DNA of 64,000 bases from CAZABG01 sp964460985 (lineage in GTDB: Bacteria; Chlamydiota; Chlamydiia; Chlamydiales; Parachlamydiaceae): assembly GCA_964460985.1 (NCBI GenBank), contig CAYWQX010000005.1, forward strand, positions 1 to 64,000, given 5' to 3'. Position 1 is the stretch's first letter; the number at the start of each line of letters is the position of its first letter. The notes below the pieces were generated by a model that saw only the letters and a list, made by a program, of their open reading frames with translations, was not told the origin of the DNA and did no database searches. Shown in pieces: positions 32,053 through 43,700 of the stretch. Both the position numbers and the translations under genes were made by a program.

Positions 32053-33411
32053 TTAAATCCCTGTCATGGATCTTATATAGCTAAGCGGCCGGCGGATAAT
32101 ATAGTAAAACAGAGAAACGTCTTCGCTATACAAGATAGCGGTTCCTTTGAGTCCGATTTTTAAATCATTATCTGGTTTTTTCCATTCGGCTTCGGCGATA
32201 AAACTGGGCATGTTTTTTTCGCTTAAGGAGGTATAGGTAGAAACATAATCCAGTTGTGCTAGATAAGTTTCGTTAGGACTTACGTTTAAAACAATTTTCA
32301 CTTCCGAACCAAGATGAAGATCGAGGTTATCGCTTTCAGGAATCCATATTTTAACTTTAGTGTGTTCAGGATCGCCGATCATCATGATCTTTTCACCCAC
32401 TTGCACCGGATTGCCTCTCCACTCGTCTTTGTTCTTAAGCATGACGATGCCTGCAATCGGTGATTTTACATTGAGTTGGTCCGCTTTATACTTGGCAAGG
32501 TCCAGCATCGCTTTTTCTTTTTTTAGTTTGAGAGATAAAACGGAGTATTCAGCCAGAGATTTTTTGTCTCTAAAGGCAAGCGAGTTCGCCCGGTTTGCCT
32601 CTGCTTGAGCGACGTCTACTTGTCTTTCAGCGACTTTTAATTCATCGAGAGGAACTTTCGAATCATAGGAAAAGAGAAGATCTCCCTTTTGAACCGTTTG
32701 GCCCGGGTTTACTTTGATCTCCTCTATAATTCCTTCAAGAGGGGAGGTGACCATGACCGGATTTTTTGGAACAATCTCGCAAGGAGCTATAATTCTTAAA
32801 GGGATTTGGACAAATAGAAGAGAGATTAAAAGGACTCCGATAGCAATCTTAACCGGTTGGTTGAATAAGTTGGCAAACTGATCTCTTTTAGCATATTTAT
32901 TCCAGGCAGCATTATAGTTCTGCATGAGGAAATTTAAGATTTCTACCTCATCATACTGCCACTTGACCCCGTTCCATCGTTCTAGAAGCATACCCATGAC
33001 AGGCTCTTCGCTCTCTTTGGAGGGCTGTGTGATCGGAAGCCATACAAATGCCACATGGTCGTGCACGATGCTTTTTTGAAGATCCGAATCTTCCTGTTCC
33101 TTGATTTGGTTGACAGTATCTAGAATCTGAGAATGAGACTTATTTTCGATCCCTCGAATGACCTGTTTCCATTGAGAGGCTAAAAACGAGTTAGGATTGA
33201 CTTGCGCATGTCCCGAGACTCCCAAAAGCTCGGCTTTATCTTTATCCAGCTTCCATAAGGAGGCGCGGTTATAGCGCATAATCTGAATCGTATCATTTAA
33301 GAAAAGGAAGATAAGCGACGAGCGGTTCGGGCTTGAGTAGGCTTTGAGGCCGAGGCGGTTGATGGCGGCGAGCAAATGGATGGCTTGACCGGATTTATCG
33401 GGAGTAGTCAT
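32053..33411 (-). CDS. HlyD-family membrane fusion protein with N-terminal GAF-like domain
   Basis: The 452-residue protein has three parts. Residues about 10-175 form a cytoplasmic domain resembling GAF (FLFLNDTIQIMRYNRASLWK, later VAFVWLPITQPSKESEEPVM). A single membrane helix at 187-208 (VKIAIGVLLISLLFVQIPLR) follows. The periplasmic part is HlyD-like: half lipoyl motif VTSPLEGIIEEIKVNPGQTV-QKGDLLFSYDS, an alpha-helical hairpin, the second lipoyl half LNVKSPIAGIVM, and a beta-barrel domain. The GTG or ATG start overlaps the preceding HlyD gene by four bases, so the two are one operon. A cytoplasmic sensor-like domain on a membrane fusion protein suggests a regulated or ATPase-docking role (inference). 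Confidence 0.85.
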   Translation of the reverse strand: MTTPDKSGQAIHLLAAINRLGLKAYSSPNRSSLIFLFLNDTIQIMRYNRASLWKLDKDKAELLGVSGHAQVNPNSFLASQWKQVIRGIENKSHSQILDTVNQIKEQEDSDLQKSIVHDHVAFVWLPITQPSKESEEPVMGMLLERWNGVKWQYDEVEILNFLMQNYNAAWNKYAKRDQFANLFNQPVKIAIGVLLISLLFVQIPLRIIAPCEIVPKNPVMVTSPLEGIIEEIKVNPGQTVQKGDLLFSYDSKVPLDELKVAERQVDVAQAEANRANSLAFRDKKSLAEYSVLSLKLKKEKAMLDLAKYKADQLNVKSPIAGIVMLKNKDEWRGNPVQVGEKIMMIGDPEHTKVKIWIPESDNLDLHLGSEVKIVLNVSPNETYLAQLDYVSTYTSLSEKNMPSFIAEAEWKKPDNDLKIGLKGTAILYSEDVSLFYYIIRRPLSYIRSMTGI

Positions 33412-35540
33412 TCCAACTCCTTACCCGAACTTTCACTAGAGCCGATACTCTCTTCCCACTCTTGGAAAATCAAGTGCTCACGAATAGGCGATTTGGTTGA
33501 GAGTTTTTTGAACGCAGGTTTTTTAGAAAAATCTTCTACGATAGGAGCAAGAGGATAGTCGATGAGGGCGATTTCACCGCTATTTTCTCCAATATCTGCA
33601 AGATCGCCTTGATAGGAGATGGAGGAGATTTTTTTTGCCTCTTTATAGGCAAAGAAAGGAGACAAATTCTCTAGAAGATCGCTATTTCTTGCAAAGAAAA
33701 CGGTCTTTATTTTCTTTAATAAAGCCGTTTTTTCATGAATAGTCTCTTTAATTTGACCCTGATAACTTAAAATCGAAGGGGGGATAAATTGTGGAAGCTT
33801 TGTCTTTTGATCAAATGCTTCTCTTAACGAACTTTCCTGGCTCAGCTGAACTAAAGGTTGTTTGGTTGGAATTTTTGATTTTTCGTCTAAATCTCTCTCA
33901 ATTGTGCTAGAGTAAACAAGCCGGGAAACAGAAGCTGGTAGAGAGCTCTTTTCAGAAACATCTCTCAGCGATGTCTCTAAAGATAAAGGTTTATATTCAA
34001 TTTTTTTAGCAAGATTTGCTTTACCCTCTAACGCTTCTGAAAAAGCGCTTTCATAACTATATGCAAAAGGCATTATAGGCTTAGGAAGAGAGGTTTTGTT
34101 TTCAAAGCTGTTTGACAAGGAGCTCTCGGTTGTGAGCCAAGAATCCGTTTGATCTAAAGATATTTTTGATTTTGTATCCAAATCAGAATTTAAAGGGATT
34201 CTCTGATCGATTGCGAAAGCTTGAAGCGAGACAGGAAGAGAGGTTTTATTTTCAAAACTATTTGAAAAGGAGCTTTCGGTTGTGAGCCAAGATTCCGTTT
34301 GATCCAAAGATATTTTTGATTTTCTGTCCAAAGCAGAATTTAAAGGGCTTTCTTGATTGATTATGACACTTTGAGGAGGGGTTGGAAGCTGGGATTTCTC
34401 ATTCAAGGCATCGACAAGCTGTGATTCTAAGAATAGGGGTTCTTTAGGAAATGTCGTAGGTAAACTGCCAAGCTTATCGGTGATATCGGGATTGCCTGTA
34501 TGGTGGATAGGCTCTTTAAAATAGCTTTCTGACCGGTTGAATTTGGGCTTGAGTTCCTCTCTGACTAAACCGGCAAAAACGATAGGGGGATTTGAATCAG
34601 GAAGAGATGTTTTTTTGCCTAAGCGATAGGTGATTTTTCCTGCATATTGGAGCTCTCCCGCTTGAAGCTTTGTGTTTTGAGATTCGTTTTTATGAAGAGC
34701 GGCTTTTAAGGCCAGTGCATCGGGAAGGGATCCTGAGTAAATAATCGGTTCGATGGATGCCTTGGAAGCTACAGGAGTTGGATCGGGAGGGATTATTTCA
34801 GAAAAAGAGGTGGTTCCGGTCATGCCTGCCATGAGTTGGCGGTCGATATTATCGATCTCGGCTTCCACAGTGATCGTTGAGCTTGCCGGATCGATGACTG
34901 AACCGACTCGTTTAATCCGGGCAGGAAGCGCTTGATTCAATTCTTTCACATGGATGGTTAAAGGACGTCCTATTTCCAACTGGTTTAAATATTTGGCATC
35001 GACCAGCATTTTAGCTAGGAGCACCTCGTCTCCTACGATTTCAGCAAGCGGTTGGCCCACTTGAGGAAGTTCGTGCTCGAACAGATTGACGTTTGCCACT
35101 TTACCGCGGTAAGGAGCAACAAGGTAGCAGGCGCTTAGCTGCTTTTTGGCAAGTTCAAACTCTGATTGAGCAGTCGCGTATAAAGCATAGGCTTCCTTGA
35201 ATTCACTTAAAGAGGCAATTTTGGCTTCAAAAAGCTCTTTTTTAGCTTCGTAGACACTTCTTGCTCGATCCAGGACGGCTTTGGCTTTTTGAAAGGCGGC
35301 GTCATAAATGGAGTCGTCTAGTTTCAGTATCAGATCACCTTGGTCAAAGGAGTCGCCCAGCTTTTTAAAGATCTTTGATACAGGGCTAGAAATTTGGGCC
35401 GATAGAATCGCCTTATGCAGCGGATCTAGTATGACATGAAAATCTGTCTCTTCTAACTCAAGCTGATCGGTTCTTGTTAGGTCGGCATTTATAGTACCCG
35501 TTGTCAGTAAAAATAGCGTTATCCATTTATATCTCTTCAT
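33408..35540 (-). CDS. Secreted HlyD-like adaptor with long C-terminal domain of about 25-residue repeats
   Basis: I choose the ATG at 35540, which gives a clean signal peptide (MKRYKWITLFLLTTGTINA); an in-frame ATG at 35591 would add 17 residues and overlap the divergent M50 gene start. Residues up to about 260 form a membrane-fusion-protein core: LSAQISSPVSKIFKKLGDSF with DQGDLILKLDD, a coiled hairpin (KAVLDRARSVYEAKKELFEA), APYRGKVANVN, and a beta-barrel ending MAGMTGTTSF. The remaining roughly 430 residues hold about 14 degenerate repeats with the pattern S-x-L-x-x-A/S-L/F-x-x-K-S/T-x-L/I-P, for example SLREAFDQKTKLP and SLSNSFENKTSLP. I know no named family with such a repeat. No membrane helix other than the signal peptide is seen. 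Confidence 0.8.
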   Translation of the reverse strand: MKRYKWITLFLLTTGTINADLTRTDQLELEETDFHVILDPLHKAILSAQISSPVSKIFKKLGDSFDQGDLILKLDDSIYDAAFQKAKAVLDRARSVYEAKKELFEAKIASLSEFKEAYALYATAQSEFELAKKQLSACYLVAPYRGKVANVNLFEHELPQVGQPLAEIVGDEVLLAKMLVDAKYLNQLEIGRPLTIHVKELNQALPARIKRVGSVIDPASSTITVEAEIDNIDRQLMAGMTGTTSFSEIIPPDPTPVASKASIEPIIYSGSLPDALALKAALHKNESQNTKLQAGELQYAGKITYRLGKKTSLPDSNPPIVFAGLVREELKPKFNRSESYFKEPIHHTGNPDITDKLGSLPTTFPKEPLFLESQLVDALNEKSQLPTPPQSVIINQESPLNSALDRKSKISLDQTESWLTTESSFSNSFENKTSLPVSLQAFAIDQRIPLNSDLDTKSKISLDQTDSWLTTESSLSNSFENKTSLPKPIMPFAYSYESAFSEALEGKANLAKKIEYKPLSLETSLRDVSEKSSLPASVSRLVYSSTIERDLDEKSKIPTKQPLVQLSQESSLREAFDQKTKLPQFIPPSILSYQGQIKETIHEKTALLKKIKTVFFARNSDLLENLSPFFAYKEAKKISSISYQGDLADIGENSGEIALIDYPLAPIVEDFSKKPAFKKLSTKSPIREHLIFQEWEESIGSSESSGKELE

Positions 35541-35589
35541 GAACCCTTGCCTTAAAAATATCCAAAGACTTAACAACGGTATATAAATC

Positions 35590-37725
35590 ATGCCACTTCA
35601 GATTCAAGAAAATAGCGAAGATTTAAATAAAATTTTACCTACTCTTCGTCAAGACGTCCAACTGATGGAAGGTCCGCCCGAACCGGATGGATCTCCGACG
35701 TATAGTTTGTATGATCCTGTAAGAGCCTCTTACTTTAAAATTTCCTGGGCAGAGGCGGTTGTTTTTGAAAATTTGAAGTCGAATATGAAAATGGCCGATT
35801 TAGTGCAGGCCATTAAAAAAAGATCTACCTTGCAAGTTACACCGGAATCGTTGAATGCCTTTTTTTTAGATGCCGAAAGGCTAGGTCTTCTTTCTTTAGG
35901 GCATGAATCCGAAGAATACATCAAGGAAGCCGAAGCCAGAAAGCAGGGATGGTTCATGTGGCTCATCATGCACTATCTTTATATTCAGATTCCTTTATTC
36001 CGCCCTGATAATTTCTTAACGAAAACAGTTAAATATGTAAGGCCTCTTTTTTCTAAATGGGCGATCGCTTTTTATGCCGTACTTCTTTTATCCGGGCTAG
36101 TTCTCCTGATCTCCCGATTTCATGAATATATTAATACTTTTACCTACTTTTTCACGTTCGGAGGATTTATAGCGTATGCGCTTGCTATCTCCCTTGTGAA
36201 AGTCATACATGAATTTGCGCATGCGTATGTCTCTAAAAGTGTGGGGATTAGAGTCAGGCAGATGGGGGTTGCCCTAATTGTTTTTTGGCCGGTTTTATAC
36301 ACCGATGTAACCGATAGCTGGAGGCTCTCCTCAAGGCTGCAACGCTTTAAAATATCTTTTGCCGGGATTGCAGCCGAGCTTGTCATCGCCTCGATTGCAA
36401 CTTGGGGTTGGATCTTAACCGATCCGGGTATTCTCAATAGTATCTTTTTTGTGATCTCTTCGGTCACCTGGATTTCCACCCTTGCGGTGAACTTAAATCC
36501 TTCCATGCGCTTTGATGGATACTACCTTTTATGCGACCTCTGGGGAATTGACAACCTTCAATGGAGAGCGTTTGCCTACACCCGTTGGTTTTATCGAAAG
36601 TGGCTCCTAGGAATAGATATGCCTATGCCAGAGCCGCTGAGTACAAAAAGGCAGGTGGGTTTTTTAGTCTATAGTATTGTCACCTGGATATGGCGTCTCT
36701 CGCTATATATTTTTGTGGCTGTGTTCGTCTATTATAAATTTACAAAAACTCTGGGTATTTTCCTTTTTATACTTGAAATCGCCATCTTTATTCTGTGGCC
36801 TTTATGGGGCGAGATCTGCCAAGTATGGAAGCTGAAAGAGTTGATTCATCTCAACAAAAGGCTCTTAGCCACGCTGAGTGTACTAGCCCTTTTTCTCGCC
36901 TGGTTTACGATACCGCTTCCTCATTCCCAGACGTTTGTAGCGATCACAGCCCCCCGGGAAGAGCAGCAGGTTTATGCCCCTTACGATGGAGTTATGCAAA
37001 AAATATATGTTGCAAGAGATCAGGTGGTTCAACCGGGAGATAAGCTCTTTGAGATGACCTCGTTTCCCCTCGAGAATAGAATCAAGATATTAAAAGAAGA
37101 TAAAGCCATGAAGGAGCGGGAAGTCATACTCGCTCAAATGAATCCACAAGACAGAGCGCTCATAAAAGAGAAAACGGCTGCTCTAAGACAATCGGAGAGC
37201 GAATTGAAAGCTTTACAGTCTCTAAAGCAAAACCTGACATTGTATGCGGAAATTGGAGGCGTTATCTACCAATATGATGAGTATATCCATGAAGGGCAGC
37301 CTGTAAAAAAAGATACTGTTCTTGCTAGAATCTCCCCTTTAAATAAAGCGAGCGTCGATGCCTTTGTCCCTGAAACGGACGTGAAGAATTTAAAAGTGGG
37401 TCAAGAGGTCACTTTTTTTACACACAATTACCGTGAAAGCTATAAAGGGGTGATCTCCTCAATTATCCCTTCCCGCGATCAAGTCTTAAGCTATCCACAA
37501 CTCTCTTCCCTTCATGGAGGGGAGCTTCCAACTACCCAAGAGTCTGAAACAAACCGCTTACTATTGGTAGAAAGCTATTATCAAGTGGAAGTGGATATCG
37601 ATAATAACCCCCCTTACCGAATCGGCATGACAGGCTATATTGAAGTAAGAGGCGAAAGAATTTCTTACCTAGGTCATTTGCTGAATTATTTAACTCGAAT
37701 CTTCTACCGCGAAAGCACTCTCTGA
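35590..37725 (+). CDS. PqqD-like / M50 peptidase / HlyD fusion membrane protein
   Basis: The 711-residue protein joins three modules. Residues about 35-110 look like a PqqD-type winged domain (SYSL-x-DPVRASYFKISWAE to AERLGLLSL). Residues about 150-445 form a polytopic membrane domain of the site-2-protease type (M50) with the zinc motif HEFAH at 207-211 and the second motif NLNPSMRFDGYYLLCDLW (Asp309). Residues about 455-700 form a HlyD-like part: VYAPYDGVMQKIYVARDQVV-QPGDKLFEM, a coiled hairpin, IGGVIYQYDEYIHEGQPVKK and a C-terminal barrel. Such fusions occur beside HlyD genes in several phyla, where their substrates are mostly undefined. It is divergent from the HlyD operon and convergent with the giant gene, 50 bp away. 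Zinc ligands appear intact. Confidence 0.87.
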   Translation: MPLQIQENSEDLNKILPTLRQDVQLMEGPPEPDGSPTYSLYDPVRASYFKISWAEAVVFENLKSNMKMADLVQAIKKRSTLQVTPESLNAFFLDAERLGLLSLGHESEEYIKEAEARKQGWFMWLIMHYLYIQIPLFRPDNFLTKTVKYVRPLFSKWAIAFYAVLLLSGLVLLISRFHEYINTFTYFFTFGGFIAYALAISLVKVIHEFAHAYVSKSVGIRVRQMGVALIVFWPVLYTDVTDSWRLSSRLQRFKISFAGIAAELVIASIATWGWILTDPGILNSIFFVISSVTWISTLAVNLNPSMRFDGYYLLCDLWGIDNLQWRAFAYTRWFYRKWLLGIDMPMPEPLSTKRQVGFLVYSIVTWIWRLSLYIFVAVFVYYKFTKTLGIFLFILEIAIFILWPLWGEICQVWKLKELIHLNKRLLATLSVLALFLAWFTIPLPHSQTFVAITAPREEQQVYAPYDGVMQKIYVARDQVVQPGDKLFEMTSFPLENRIKILKEDKAMKEREVILAQMNPQDRALIKEKTAALRQSESELKALQSLKQNLTLYAEIGGVIYQYDEYIHEGQPVKKDTVLARISPLNKASVDAFVPETDVKNLKVGQEVTFFTHNYRESYKGVISSIIPSRDQVLSYPQLSSLHGGELPTTQESETNRLLLVESYYQVEVDIDNNPPYRIGMTGYIEVRGERISYLGHLLNYLTRIFYRESTL

Positions 37726-37775
37726 TTTATCAAGCGGATACCTCCGAATACTTTAAAAAAAACGGCATCCAATTT

Positions 37776-40700
37776 TTACTTTGGCGGTTTAGTTTGAGAG
37801 GCCTTTTTCAAAGCTTCAAGCACAAGGTTGGTTGACGTATCTCCTTCTGTGCTTTCAAAACTGGAGATCCCTTCCGGAAGATCGGCAGGATCCATGGTAA
37901 TCGCAATCGCAGCTACCGTATTGACGATTTTATCATTGTCTGGAGCGTTAAGACCGTCATTTTGGGAGCTTGGAACCGCGTTTTCTTTTTCATGTTTCAC
38001 AACCATTTGAGACATGGCGGCAAGGGGTGTAACGTTACTGAAAGTGACGGCTCCCTGAGTCATTTTTCCGATATAGGCTAAAGCTTCATCAACCCCTTTG
38101 GCAATGAAAGGTTCTTGAATAGCATTGGTAGCATTATGAGAGCTTCGAATATCGACGGTTACATGCTGGATGATTACGATACCATTGATTTGGATTGAAT
38201 AGACGAAGGAATCTTTTCCAATATATCCAGGAGTTGATTGGTATTTCCATCCGGTCTCTTGAGAAATCTCACCGTGAACGGGCTTAGTAATGAGTTTAAT
38301 TGAAGGAGCGCCCGCTTCGTTAAGGGCAGGTATTTGTATGTCTTGCAGCTTCACCACCGTATTTTTAGGCTGTACAATATCAGGAATCGTAGAAATGATT
38401 CCGTTTCTTGTTTCATCTAGCGTGACAAATTCTACTTTTGGAGTGAGGGAAATGTTTAAAGAGAGAGGATTATTGGCAGCTGTTTGAATCACATTTAAAG
38501 TTATCGTGTGAACTTCGCTATCACCATTCCCATCGGTCACTTTATAAGTAAAAGTGTCAACGCCGGAGAAATTAGCATTCGGAGTATATCTGAAGGAGCC
38601 ATCCGTATACAAAATTAAAATCCCATTTTTAGGCTGTTCGACAAGAATGGATTGTAGAGGATTATTCTCCACATCGGAGCTGCCGGATAAAAGTCCTATC
38701 TCGCTCGATACTTGCAGCTGATTACCCGATACAAAGCTATAGGATTTATCGGTTGCTAGGGGAGCATCGTTGATAGGATGGATGGTTAGAGCGATCGTAT
38801 CGCTTGCTGAAAGCATCGCATCGGTAGAGAGTTCTTGTGTTTGAATAGAAATGACCGCCGATCCATTGTAGTTGGCAGTTGGATCAAATTTTAATCCATT
38901 TAAAGCTTGGTTGATATCTTGAATAGAACCTGTAATCTCCATCACGCTATCGCCGGTTCCGCTGCCGGTTAATAAGGTGAGCCCTTGAAGAGTTGATAAA
39001 GTCAGCTTTCCATGAGTGGAAATCAAAGTGACTTTATAATCGCCGGTTAGGCCATCGATATCCGTGATCTGGATTTGATTGCCGTTAGCTTGGGAGAAGA
39101 TAAGAGAGGTATCTTCATTGATAGTTTGAGCAGCTGGAATGAGATTAACCGGAGTATCATTCACACTCTCTAGATGAATCGAAATCGATTTGAGAGTACT
39201 TTTGTCTCCGTCATCGGTACGTATATTGAGAAGGATATCTCCATTATAGTTCGCATCGGCTCTAAAGGTCAGTCCATTTAGGGCTTTATTGATATCTTGA
39301 GTAGATCCTCTGATCGCAAGATTTCCCGCCGTGTTATCTAAAATAGTGATTCCGTCTAAACTGCCGAGAGTCAATGTGCCGGATCCTACAGATAACGTAA
39401 CGGTAAGGATAGGATTGTCGATATCTTCGACATATATAGGATTTTGAGTCGCATCCGAGAAGACAAGAGGTGTGTCTTCATTGCTTGACTGCGGTCCCGG
39501 TACCTGAAGAGTGGGTGCATCATTCACTTGGTTTACATCGATAGGAATAAATTTCTGAGTGGTCATATCGCCATCGTTTGCCGTGAATTCCATGGTCGTA
39601 GATCCGTTGAAGTTTAAGCCGGGAGTAAATAGAAGGCCATTTAAAGCTTGGTTGATAGAAAAAGCTGTACCGCTAAAGATAAGGGTAGAATCGTTAGTTC
39701 CTGTTCCCTGTATGAAGGTAAGCCCTTCAAGACCGCTTAAAGTGATTTTTCCATCTGGGGCAGATAAAGTGACTGTTAGGGTTGTATTATCTATGTCATT
39801 TACTTGTAGCGCATTGCCATTTTCTTGAGAGAAGACAATTCCCGTATCCTCTAAAGTGCTTTGAGTGGATGGAACTTGCGAAGTCGGCTGATCGTTAATC
39901 GGACTGATCTGAATATTGATGGTTTTGGTTTCAGAAAGGTTTTGATCAGACACGGTCACTTGGATCGCTGCAGATCCATTGTAGTCTTTGGTTGGAATAA
40001 ATTTTAAGCCATCTAATGCCAGATTGATATCTGCTGTATTCCCTGTAAATGTCATCGTTGAATCGTTAGATCCTGTGCCTGCACTAAAGTGGATGCCTGA
40101 TACTTGACTTAAAACGAGTGTTCCATTGGAAGCACTAAGGGTAACCGTTACTTCAGAGCTATCGATGTCCTGCACAATGATCGCATTCGAGTTTTCGGGC
40201 GAGAAAATAAGGGTGGTATCTTCCTGAACTGCTTGTAAGGAGGGTATAATGCTGAAAGGGGCATCGTTCACAGCGTTTACGTGAATATTGATAAGACCTG
40301 TATCGGTTAAAGAGCCGTCTGTGGTGGTGACTGAAAGAGAGGCGGATCCTTCAAAGTCAGGATTTGCGTTAAATGCAAGCCCATTGAGTGCTGTATTGAT
40401 AGCTAAAAGAGAGCCGCTAAAGGTCATTGTACTGTCTAGTGTTCCATCTCCTTTTGTAAAGGTAAGGCCTGAAAGTCCATTCAGGGTGAGAAGCCCGTTG
40501 GTTGAGGTTAAGGTGACAGTGACTGATGAAGAATCAATATCTAGTACTGAAATGGCATTTCCATTTGAAGTTGAGAATATAAGGGATACATCCTCATTAA
40601 CCGATTGGCTTTGTGGAAGAGATTGTACAGGTTGATCATTTTGAGCGGTCACATCGATTAAGATAGTGGAAATATCCTCTAAAGCTCCATCCTCCGTCGT

Positions 40701-43700
40701 TATTTGGATCTGAGCAGGTCCATTGTAATCTTGAACAGGATCAAATGTTAATCCATTTAACGCCAGATTAACAGCCTCTTTAGAGCCGCTGATTCTCATC
40801 GTTTGATCGGAAATTCCATCGCCCGCTATAAAGGTAAGCCCCGTGGTACCCGCTAGCGTGAGAAGACCATTTTGTGCGGTGAGTGTCACTGTGATTACGG
40901 GAGAGTCCACGTCATTTATCGTGATCGCATTCAAATGACTGCTAGAGAATACGAGAGTTTGATCTTCTTGAACGATCTGTGAAACGGGGATCGTATTGAT
41001 CGGAGCATCATTCACGGCATTAATGGTGATATCAATCGATGAGAGGGTGCTTAAATTTCCATCATCAGATGTGATTTGAAGCGATGTAGTTCCATTGTAA
41101 TTCAAATCAGGATTGAACTTTAGTCCGCTTAAAGCTTGATTCACCGATTCGAGCGTTCCACTAAAAGTCATTGTAGATGAGTCATTTTGTCCATTGACAA
41201 AGGTTAAACCTTGCGTGCCGTTCAGAGTGATTGAACCATGCTGGGTAGCAAGTTGGATCGTCACTTCATCCGAGTCGATGTCGGATACATTAATAGGTAT
41301 CACAATAGATGTATCTTCATTCGTTACCTGAGGTCCCGGTATTTGATGAACCGGGGCGTCATTGACCGCGTTAACTTGGATGTTGATATGGTCTACATCT
41401 GTGAACTCTCCGTCGCTAGTAGAAATTTGAAGGCTGCTCGAGCCGTTAAAGTTTCTATTTGGAAGGAATTCAAGGCCCTCTAAGGCCCTGTTAATGTCTT
41501 CCTTACTTCCTGTAAACGTCATGGTGTTATCAGAATATCCATCACCTGCCGTGAAAGTAAGACCTGTAATTCCGTTAAGAGTCAAAGATCCGTTGGTAGC
41601 TGTAAGGGTCACCGTGATCGATGGATTGTCCACATCGCTTAAACTAATTGCATTAGAATTTTGCTGAGAGAAAATAAGGGGCGTATCCTCATTCACAGTT
41701 TGCGCTGAAGGAACTGTATTAACAGGGTGATCATTGACCGCATGGACTGAGATATTCACCTGGCTTGTCTCTGTAAGAGAGCCGTCGTTTGTAATGATTT
41801 GAATGGAGGCAGATCCGTTGTAGTTACTATCGGGTAGGAAGCGAAGGCCTTCTAGAGCTTGGTTAATATCAGCAAGAGTGCCGCTAAAGGTCATGCTCGT
41901 ATTATTTAATCCGTCGCCTACAGTGAAGTTTAGCCCCTCGAGAGAATTTAAGGAGAGGGTTCCGTTAGCCGCATTTAATGTAACAGTGACGATCGGACTA
42001 TCGATATCTATGATTGATATTGCATTGGCATTAGCACTTGAAAAGATAAGCGGAGTGTCTTCAGATACGATTTGGGCGACCGGTACATTATTAACCGGCG
42101 AGTCATTCACGGCATTTACAGATAGGTTAATATTTTTTATGTCTGTCAGAGTTCCATCGGAAGAAACGACTTGAATTAAGCTAGAACCGTTGTAGTCAGA
42201 AGAGGGTGCAAACACTAAACCATCAAGGGCAAGGTTAATATCCGATGGACTTCCTTTAAAGGTCATGGTGCTATCGGAGAGTCCATCTCCTTCAATAAAG
42301 GTAAGATGAGTAATACCGTTTAAAGTTAAGGAACCGTTAGTCGCAGTCAAAGTGACGGTCCATTCAGAGCTGTCGATATCAGTGATTGAAATCAAGTTGG
42401 AATTGGCAGAAGAGAAAACAAGCTCACTATCTTCGTTTACTACTTGAGCAACAGGAACGCTGATCACAGGACTGTCATTTACCGGAGTTACCGTAATATT
42501 AATATTGCTTGTATCGGTCAAGGTTCCATCGGATGTGATGATTTGTATCGAGCTTGGACCATTATAGTCCTGATCCGGCATATACTGTAGACCGTCCAAC
42601 GCTCGATTGATGGCAGACAAACTTCCGCTAAATGTCATCGTGCTGTCCGATATTCCATCTCCGGATAGAAAGGTAAGCCCTTCGATTCCACTGAGAGTGA
42701 GATTTCCGTTAGATGCGCTTAAAGTGACTGTAACAGCTAGGCTATCCACATCCTCTAAAGTGATGGCATTTAAGTTCGCCGAAGAGAAGATTAAAGCTGT
42801 ATCTTCATTGACAATCTGCGCCTGAGGAACTTGGTTAAAAGGAGTGTCATTGACAGGAAGAACTGTGATGTTAAGGAGTTGAGTGTCGGTTAATGATCCG
42901 TCTGTGGAGACAATTTCAATCGAACTAGATCCATTGTAATTTGAAAGGGGCATGAAACTTAAGCCATTTAAGGCTGTATTGATAGCCGTGAGGCTTCCGC
43001 TAAATGTCATCGTACTATCGGATATTCCATCTCCGACTGTAAAGGTAAGGCCTAAAATACCGCTTAATGAAAGTGTGCCGTGAGTCGAAGTTAATGTGAC
43101 AGTTAACTCAGAGCTATCCACATCGCTTAAAGAGATTGCATTCGAATGAGCGGTAGAGAAAATAAGGGCCGTATCTTCAGAAACGACCTGGGCTGCAGGC
43201 AGATTATTGATTGGGGTGTCGTTAACAGCCTCTACCTGAATATTGACTAAGCTAGTATCGGTGAGTGTCCCATCGTTTGTAGTAATTTGCAGAGTAGAAA
43301 ATCCATTATAATTTGTCTCAGGAGTAAATTGAAGGCCATTTAACGCGGCGTTAACGTTAGCTTGAGAGCCGCTAAAGGTCATAGTACTATCGTCGGCCCC
43401 TTTGCCATTAATAAAAGTAAGTCCTGTTAACTGGCTGAGTGTGAGCGATCCGTTAGTAGCAGTAATTGTAATAGTTACGATAGGGCTATCTACATCTTTA
43501 ATCTGAATTGAATTGGAGTTCAAAGAGGAGAAGACAAGGGTTCCATCTTCAACGACTGATTGGGCAACAGGAACCAAATTAAAAGGTGCATCGTTTACAG
43601 GGTTTATGATGATATTGATATTACCCGTATCGCTTAAAAATCCATCGGTCGTAGTCATTTGAATGGAAGCTGAACCATGATAATTTTCATTTGGATTAAA

